In this document: piece after piece, positions 56,405-64,000 of the stretch
Position numbering within the stretch: the stretch's first letter is position 1
Layout: the number at the start of each line of letters is the position of its first letter
Source of the DNA: Phascolomyces articulosus
Taxonomy: Eukaryota > Mucoromycota > Mucoromycetes > Mucorales > Lichtheimiaceae
Assembly (NCBI GenBank): GCA_025677815.1
Contig: JAIXMP010000015.1
Coordinates: 62,001-126,000, forward strand
Length of the DNA: 64,000 nucleotides
Direction of reading: 5' to 3'
The notes under the pieces: generated by a model
Seen by the model: the letters and a program-made list of their open reading frames with translations, nothing else
Told to the model about the DNA's origin: nothing
Database searches by the model: none
Position numbers and translations under genes: made by a program

Positions 56405-56781
56405 ACAATGATTTCTCATCACGAAATGTTAAATAATTACAAATATAGAAAAATGCGAAAAAATCTATACAGAATTAATAGAAGTAAAAAATGATAACGT
56501 ATAAGGTAAATATTAAATTGTTTTGACATTATGAGCGGCTTTGGAGGATGGTGACTATAAATGGATGTGAATTAGTGGTGGTGGAAGAAGAAGGAGTGTT
56601 TCCAAAAAACTCTCTATCATTTTTCTGAATAGCTTCTTACGTATATTCACTGTTTTTAATTGTCCATAGGCTTCAACAGCATGCACAATAATGATTACTT
56701 AGTCTTTGATATTGTAAAAAAAAAATGGTGCCAGCAAAGAGTGCAATCATTTCGTCTCAGGATTGAAAGACTAATCCTTGT

Positions 56782-57224
56782 TCAGTAATAAGTGTACAAT
56801 TCACTGTCAAGTGGCGAGTCTACAGGAGCTAAGAGCATCGTTGAATACATTGACGTTAATATAACATTGTGATTATCAGCATGAATTGCTTGGTATACAT
56901 TTCGTACATATTCATTTGATGGTACCATTATCATAATCATATCACCACTTGCTTGGTATATGGCCTGAAATATGATCATTATTATTGATTACAGGCCTCT
57001 TTACATTATCCGTACGGACGAGAAAACACTCTTCTTTCTCTTTATCATCCACGATTTAAAACGGCACCAAGTTCAATGTAAGCTACCAACAATTACAATG
57101 TCCTTCTTTTTTCTGTCGCTGCTGTTTGTTGGTAAGCATAATGAATCGTATCTTCATAAGTTTTATGGATGTATGTGGTTATATTTGTTCCACCTTCAGG
57201 AGCTACTGACTTGTTTCCTTTCAT
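56782..57224 (-). pseudogene. Two coding-like fragments, family unknown
   Basis: The first fragment (57224-57093) is an ATG-led 43-residue frame beginning MKGNKSVAPEGGTNITTYIH. The second (56949-56782) follows a good TTTCAG acceptor and reads AIYQASGDMIMIMVPSNEYV onward to a TAA. Composition looks coding, but I could not join them in frame with canonical splice sites. They may be decayed exons of one gene. No family recognised. Confidence 0.3.
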
Positions 57225-57857
57225 GGCTAATTTGTTGTTATTTTCTTTGTTTACTTTAATAAACACTGACACATATATACATATATATATATATTTATAT
57301 ATGACAAGGTTTCATGTCAGCAACAAGGATATGCGAATATGATTCCTGATTTTTCAATTCTTTTTACTTCACTTTCACAGCTAGAAACAGGTGAAACGTT
57401 CAAGGATTCAATTTCTTTCTCGCCGTCAACAATCTGCTCCTAAGGAAAATCGGCACTGGTTAAATTTTATTAATGCAAGTTTTGATCCCACGAGGGTGTG
57501 ACAGAGTGCGGCCTCAAATATTCTCATTACATACTACGTATTTATAATGGTATGGTACCTTATTATTTTTATAAAACATGTTCCTGAAAGAAAATACTCA
57601 CAGGAAACGAATTGATGAATTGGAAACAGAAAATCATTCTGACGCAAGAAAAGTCATATATGCCAAGTGGGGAAAACAAAAACAAAATGGAAAAATTCTT
57701 AATTCTAAAAAAAAACAATAGGATCGGAAAAACAAAAAAAAAAAGTTTATAAAATAGATCGCCACTTATTGTTCTAAAAATGTCACGACCCACCTTTTTT
57801 TTCGATTCAAAAACTTCAATTTTTTATAACAAAAACAATATTAATAACATTTTGTTC

Positions 57858-58995
57858 ATGGGTGCTAAAATCTCTCGAGACATTCTACCACAACGTACTG
57901 AAAATCACGAACAGCCCATTGAAGAAGATTACGATCAAAGAGTTGTACGAAAATTCATTCGAACAGGTCGATTAGCACCTTGCTATGAAGGTGAGAAAGA
58001 AAAAATAACTTTATCTGTTTGTTTCTAAAAACTAACCTTTAAAAAAAAATAGGTCTAGCCAATCCAACACCATCTGAAGAAACAGTCAAGATAGAAGAAA
58101 CACCTCGCATTACTGTTCATAAATATCCTTTTATACCATGGGAACTTCCTGCTCGACGTTCCACTCCACCTTCTGATACAGATCAAATCATCGAATGTCC
58201 TATTTGTTTATCGGTAAAAAGTCAATCATTTTCTTTTTTAGTGCACATAAATTACGTAGTTTACTTATCATTTATATATTTATACCAATAGTATTATCCA
58301 ATTCATGATGTCAATTATTCTCGATGCTGTCATCAACCCATATGTACCGAATGCTTTTTACGAATGAAACGATCGCTGAAAACACCACTGAAACCTGCCA
58401 CATGTCCATTCTGTGTTCAACCCGACTTTGGCGTTGTTTATATCCCAGCACCTGATTGTCACCACCATAAAGATATTGCTAAGCAACGAAAAGTAAGTCT
58501 TTGGAGTGGTTCTTCAGCAAAAAGGAAAAGTTATTCTTGGGATGATCCAAATGTTGTATTAGTTGGTAAATATGTACATCTTTTTTATTATTAATCATCA
58601 CATTAATATGAAAGAAAAAGCAAATCTAAACAAATGAACGTTTCATATAATGTATAGATGATATTCGACCCAATTGGCATTTGCTAATGGCTCGTGGTCC
58701 AGAAAAAAGTCTTTCCGGAGTAGGATCTACAAGAAGACAATTGGTACGACCGAATGAAGAAGCGCCATCACGATCTGGAAATATTCGAACTTGGGATTCA
58801 CCTTATTATGAACGACAAGTCAATGATCGAGATGACTGGACAGCAGATGAAAATACTGCTGTCATGGATGCCATTCGTGGTTCTTCCTCTTCCTCCAATT
58901 CAACAACAAATTCTTCTCATCGTCGTTCACACCCTCCTCGTCCACATCATCGACCACCACATCATCAAAATAATCCAACGGTCATCTGTATGTAA
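57858..58995 (+). CDS. SIP5: SIP5-like RING-type zinc-binding protein
   Basis: Homologue of yeast Sip5, a Snf1/Reg1-interacting protein linked to glucose-responsive signalling. Exons 57858-57990, 58053-58213, 58292-58565 and 58658-58995; 301 residues. The start MGAKISRD places Gly at position 2 with Ser at 6, a plausible N-myristoylation site, as yeast Sip5 also starts MG; an upstream in-frame ATG at 57780 would hide it. The zinc-binding region reads ECPICLSYYP, then [15 protein letters not shown] and ATCPFC, with the Cys pattern of Sip5. Downstream, the conserved [13 protein letters not shown] matches the family. The C-terminal end is Ser/His/Pro-rich. It converges with MIS12, only 121 bases between stops. 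Function beyond the family link is inference. Confidence 0.9.
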
Positions 58996-59116
58996 ATAAC
59001 AAAACATAGAATATACATAGCATGTATTTTTCACAAATATATATACAAAGCAATATTCGTCTCTCTCGCTTATTCACTTCATCTATCCAACATGTCGCTT
59101 CTTCATAATATCGCTA

Positions 59117-60303
59117 TCATGGCTTGTTATTCTCTCGATATGCTTCAAGTTTACTTTGTACATCATCCAACATATATTTAAGTCGTTTATCTGGTGTCGT
59201 CAATTTTTTCATCAAGTCATCATCATTTGTAAATTGTAACAAAACGAGCATTGATCGACGTAGGTGTTCGCATTGATCCGAAGTAAACCGCATAACATCA
59301 TTTGGATGTGTCGCTAAAAAAAAAGCCAAAAACGATTTAGTGACAATTCTCATCATATTTCATTACTACTGCATCTACCATATTATTTTCCCTATCTAAC
59401 CCTCTCCCTACTCTGATCATTTTCTAATTACTATTATTATTACTATTACTATTCTTATTTTTTATTGTATACATACCAAATTGAGTTTCGGATATATTTG
59501 CTAATGCTTGCGTTGATTCAACATAACTATCCAATGCTTTACTATCTCGATCCACTTGGTTTATTTTATTTTTTAATATATGATTCATTGTCTTTTGCTA
59601 TATAATATTTAATTTCCCAGTAGATTTAATAAAAACAATTTACTGTATTCATTATGACTTACTATAAAAATGAGTTACTTACTGATAAAACAGCTTTTTT
59701 ACATCGATCTATTTCTTGATCTAAAAGATCTTCTTGTTCCTCTGTCACACTTAAATCCAGGCCCTATAGTTTATTTATAGTAAACAGTAAGTGGATGAAT
59801 GAATGAATAAATAATAAACATCTTGCTTATCATATCTAAGCAATATTTTATTTTTATTACCTTGTAGTGCTCCATTGGAATATAAATATCACCACTCACT
59901 CGTAAAATATGGTCATACAAATATTTTTCAAAAGTATTGAATTTTTCGTCTAATACTTTTTCTATTTTTTCTTCCATTCGTTTTAATGCCTAATAATAAA
60001 ACTCCATTTTTTATGAGAAACACTTTTGTTTTATATAAAAAGTAGAATAAATTGGAAAAACATTTTTATATATACCTCATCAATCTCAGTGATGTGTAAA
60101 CCATCTAAAGATTTTAAATATTTTTCAAGTGATTCAAGGGCAGTATAAAAGACCACATTGTAGGCATTATAAATATCATCGGCAAGTTGAATCGGTAAGA
60201 ATCCAAGAAATTCTGCTAAAAGTTCTGTTTTATTATATGTACGTCCGACCGATCGTTTGGGATAATCATTGAAGTTTTCATAAAAAGAGTATTGTGAAGA
60301 CAT
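59117..60303 (-). CDS. MIS12: Kinetochore MIND-complex subunit Mis12/Mtw1
   Basis: Component of the Mis12 (MIND) complex that joins inner centromere proteins to the outer kinetochore. Exons 60303-60076, 59989-59861, 59763-59683, 59597-59477 and 59313-59117; 251 residues. The head motif KTELLAEFLGFLPIQLADDI (about 25-44) and the following helix are diagnostic for Mis12. The rest is helical and charged, with segments ALKRMEEKIEKVLDEKF, LDQEIDRCKKAVLS and KLKYMLDDV-like repeats near the end, fitting the rod of the complex. All phases close and the start is the first in-frame ATG. Sequence is otherwise fast-evolving, as usual for this family. Confidence 0.9.
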
Positions 60304-61841
60304 TGTTCGTGTCAGCAAAAAGAAAAGCGGCAAAAAAAGAGTAACGTTTAATTAGTTTTTTTTTTTGTGTCACAATTCAATTTTATATAAGACAATTCAT
60401 TGCTTCTGGTGCATACATCATCATTAATATAACAATAAATAACAACAATAATAATCTATAATATATGGATTAAAATAGTAATTAATAATAAAGGGCCCAG
60501 CGGTTCAATGATATACAATTCCATATTTTACAAAGAGTAGATCATAAACCTATTTTTTTTTGGGTATAAATCATATAAACGCTACGTGATATTGAAGTAT
60601 AATACTAAGATAAAGTCGGTCTACTCTCTTGCCGCTGTAGTATATTCAGACAGGAGGCATCTCGCGGCAACATTTCAACATTTATTTGACCTGACAAGTC
60701 GAGTACAAGTGAGAACATATCGATATAATTACTGTACTTGCTCGTTATTTAACGGTACTACCAGTGGAACCGAAAAAGTGTTGCTATATTGAGTTAGTGC
60801 TCAGGTTGGCATTTGTAAGGTAAAATCTTATCCATAATATCATATATAATATTTGAAGTTGTTGATACTATCTAGATAATGAATAAATTTAAATAGTGAG
60901 GTACTTTATGAAAAAAATGTTTGAAGGAAACGAATGAAAATATAGGCAGCAGTTTTAGTGTCAAAAACTATGATATTAAGAACCAGAAGAGTGAACTGCT
61001 GAAAATAAACCAGATAATCTTATTACTACTCTCTGCTTTGCTCAATATAACGATATTTTTCAACGATATTTTCCTGCTTATTCGGTCATGCAGCTAAAAA
61101 TTGCATCGTGTATCAAAGATTATCGTTTAGCAGCGGATACAGTAGTTCGAATGGCCTACGCTATTACATACAAATAATCTAGTATCCTGTATGTATCCAA
61201 CACCAATGGATGCTAGTTTCCTTTATTGATACGTCAACGACTTATTATAATTTGGCAAAATCTTTTATCAACGCCTCATTATAGTTAGTTTATTTCCTCA
61301 AGAGTTCTGGTAGATAATAAAGATAGGTATAAAAAAAACTAAACTACCTAAAGAAAGCTACAGCTACATTGATGATTTACCACCATTCAACGAGATTCTT
61401 TCTTGAACACAAAGAAAAAAACAGCGGAAATATATTTACACATTTTATGGATTCACGGAGCCTCGTGATTATTTTTCCAGGTACTTTATTGAGAAGAAAA
61501 TCAACCTATTACGTAAACAATGTTATAAATCAATCATTATAATAAAAAAGGACATCGCGTAAACAGTAGTATTTGGTTTTTATATCATTTCCCAGGAATC
61601 ACTACTGGATTTTATGTTTGACTGTCAGATAACGGATTGTGCCTTTGGTTATATCTTTTACTGTTGCGCGATACCATTCTGTACGCTAGCTTGTTGGCTT
61701 CAAATAATAAAAGCCAAAGCAAATATACACCGTGCTACAGCAGATAACCCACCGTCTTTCCGTACTACATAGTAAAAAGATATGCTATTCGTTATAGAAA
61801 GATGTAACACTTGTCGGATTCCTTCTTCTTACACAATGAAC

Positions 61842-61845
<4 letters not shown>

Positions 61846-61876
<31 letters not shown>
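61846..61876. repeat. (AG)n microsatellite
   Basis: About fifteen AG units. Confidence 0.95.
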
Positions 61877-61879
<3 letters not shown>

Positions 61880-61981
61880 TGAAGAAGAATAAAGGAAGAA
61901 TGCTTTTGATCTAACGAGTAAATCGGTCATCGCGTGTGATTCAACTAAAGCTACAGATTTTTTCTAAATTAGTTGAACCCA

Positions 61982-62065
61982 TTTGCGTCAATGGTTTTGC
62001 ACCAACGATTTTGTGTTCCTGGTTTTGTACCTAAATTTTTGCGTTCAAGTATTTGCGTTGTCATT
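61982..62065. repeat. Degenerate tandem array with 14-bp period
   Basis: Six consecutive 14-base blocks each begin TTTG (TTTGCGTCAATGGT, TTTGCACCAACGAT, TTTGTGTTCCTGGT and so on). The first four bases are fixed; the rest vary. Confidence 0.6.
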
Positions 62066-64000
62066 TGTGCTTTCTTTAACCGTTATATTTTTCAGGATTG
62101 AATTCGGGGTATAAAATATAAACTTCATAAAAAAAAGTAAATAGGCAATGAAGTAAGGTTGTCTGTTGTATATTAAGCTCACAACACACACCACACCTAA
62201 AACTATACATCATGATGGTTATTATGATATAAAATAAGTCCATAAATCGGAGAAGCTAATATAAACTGCTCACAACAATGAATCCACATACCAAGTTTAA
62301 TTAAACAGGTGAGACTGGAGCAGATCTAACCATGTATTGTAGTAGCCAACAATATGGGTTTCGCCGATTTCCCTTTTAAAGATTTTTTGCGTTATTATTT
62401 TATTTAAAGATAGTCGCCATCATAGGGTATCATCTTATTAAGTCTATATTTTATATCCTGAATGTATTTATTACGCTCTGTAAAATGTGAATTTTTCGTA
62501 ACTGTCGTGAGTGAGTCAGTCCTGTAAAATATAAAAGCTAAGGAATGACAACGCAAATGTGTACTTGAACACATGTGAAAATAACTCACCAGTAATAACT
62601 GACCTACGGTCTTATTTTAAAGGTAAATCGTTTTTCCAATATATAAAAGATGATGTCCATAGAAGCTATACCCCATTGGAGTGTCTCTTGGCATGTTTAA
62701 ACGATTTTCCTTCTGAAAAAATGATGAGATTTTCTTGACTAAAACAATTAACCGTATCAATAATAATAATAGCCGGTACCAATACATATTTTATACTTAA
62801 TATGATATGATAAAGGAGTGGGAAAAGCCCGATTCAATGTCGTATAACATATGGTTATGCTTCTTTTATATTTCCTCTGTGATCCCTGATTGTCCATTAT
62901 TATACCGTTAGTTTATTATAAATACAAAAATAAAAATCTTATACAATTATATATCATGCAACTTTACTAGCATGGAGTATAATAATTAAGAGATCAAACT
63001 TGATGCTCCGCTTATCTTGGAGCTTTATTTTGTAAACTAAAGATACAGTTGCTGTGCAACAAGCAACTATTGTAGTGTTTATATGCTAATATTGTTCGAT
63101 TGATTTAATCATATAAAAAATTCTATTATAGTCCTGCATCAACTATATATAAAGTAATTAATAGTTAGCATGCAATCATGACATAGTAATTGTTATTACA
63201 AACATACCGAACTTTTTGTTCTATCAAAAAGTATGCGTCGCCTGTTCAATGATCTTCATCCAGCCAAATACGGTGGTATTATCATAAAAAGAAGTAACGT
63301 TTTTTTTTTTCGCCAAACAAGGATAAGACCATCCGGATGAGAAACCAACTCTTTTTAGAATTACTTTATCGCTTGCTCACACGCTTTTTTAACCACAAAT
63401 AGAAAGAATTGTTCAGTAATAAAGTTACAAGTTAGAAGAATATTTTCTGTACCATTTATCGTGTTGTGTGGGGTAAAAAAAAATTGGATCCGGGTGACGC
63501 AGAATTTTGTACTTTGAGAAAAAAAAATCGACAGGTTTGTACTTCTTCTTTATCTCTTTTATTTATCATATAAAATGATGTTTTTAAACTTTGTACGTAA
63601 CTCTGTTTCTAATAATTGCACACGGTATTTATTTTCGAATTTCACAACATTTATATTTACTGAACATGCCCATTTTTTCTTGATCTGTGTTCTATCTTTA
63701 TCAAAGCATTAAACCTTATTTTCATTTTGCATAATGGATCATTTGCTTCCTCCTCGCATTTTATCTGCTATCCATAATAACTTTCAATTGGCAATTCTAT
63801 CATTGTGTGTCCTTTGCTATCGTGTGAAATCTGATCATTATTAGAATAATGTTTAGACCCAGTAGATCACAAGAATATTATCAAATAACCAATACATTGG
63901 TGCTATTATTTTCATGTTCTTGGAGTAATATGGACAATTTCAGAGATACATACTTAAGTTTCTATTATTATTATTTTCCAATTATGTAACAATGCTAACG

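Larger units (their letters stand above)
54798..57857. other. Gene-poor region, about 3 kb, with coding-like scraps
   Basis: Divergent interval between GPN1 and the SIP5-like gene. A terminator-like hairpin is at 56364-56404. Short coding-like stretches lie on the minus strand (56782-56949 and 57093-57224) and plus strand (about 57390-57500), listed separately. The remainder looks non-coding. Confidence 0.5.
60304..64000. other. Gene-poor right end, about 3.7 kb
   Basis: No supported gene. Contains an AG microsatellite (61846-61876) and a 14-bp-phased TTTG array (61982-62065). Short open frames (for example 60586-60792 and 62404-62589) have no recognisable domain. Confidence 0.5.

Noticed and set aside
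57780..57857. Upstream in-frame ATG for the SIP5-like gene
   Set aside because: It would bury the MGAKIS start, which matches the myristoylated start of Sip5; the extra residues are not conserved-looking.

Overview
This window is nuclear DNA of a filamentous fungus, most likely Mucoromycota and probably Mucorales-like (inference). It is AT-rich and holds single genes on both strands with many short introns (about 50-130 bases). The protein set is clearly fungal: kexin, TOK-type K+ channel, Mgm1, Edc3, Sip5 and Mis12/Mtw1. A decayed LINE fragment resembles the C-terminal tails of non-LTR elements known from Mucorales. I see no operons, tRNA, rRNA, CRISPR or plasmid features. Gene models were built by hand from splice sites, reading phase and family alignment; every model listed as a gene closes in frame.

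Layout. 1-640: 3' end of an FLVCR-type MFS transporter (+). 1090-3470: RLI1/ABCE1 ribosome-recycling ATPase (-). 3722-4818: PKA regulatory subunit (-). 5282-6259: ERD2 HDEL receptor (-). 6667-8893: site-2 protease (-). 10308-11327: NTF2-like protein (-). 11826-15099: TOK K+ channel (-). 18451-20830: EDC3 (+). 21168-24298: MGM1 (-), divergent from 24880-30470: SNF2/STH1 remodeller (+). 33658-36182: AVT-type vacuolar amino-acid transporter (+). 37173-39861: mitochondrial malic enzyme (-). 40579-43482: KEX2 (-). 46194-46617: decayed LINE 3' end. 47647-48494: SKP1 (+). 49901-52732: PX-AGC kinase (+). 53370-54797: GPN1 (-). 57858-58995: SIP5-like (+). 59117-60303: MIS12 (-). The rest, to 64000, has no gene I can support.

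The genes are ordinary housekeeping and regulatory genes, not a cluster. Loose themes are secretory-pathway proteolysis and retrieval (ERD2, site-2 protease, KEX2), mitochondria (MGM1, malic enzyme), mRNA and translation turnover (EDC3, RLI1), nutrient signalling (PKA-R, PX-AGC kinase, SIP5) and cell cycle (SKP1, MIS12).

The most unusual content is in gene structure and architecture. The malic enzyme has three consecutive micro-exons of 19, 8 and 24 nt across its conserved GDLG segment. RLI1 has a 29-nt exon carrying Fe-S cysteines. ERD2 has a hidden 37-nt last exon that restores its lysine tail. GPN1 appears to use a GC-AG intron. The PKA regulatory subunit has no visible docking domain, and one kinase has an SGK3-like PX-AGC layout. 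I did not find a convincing wholly new biological system.
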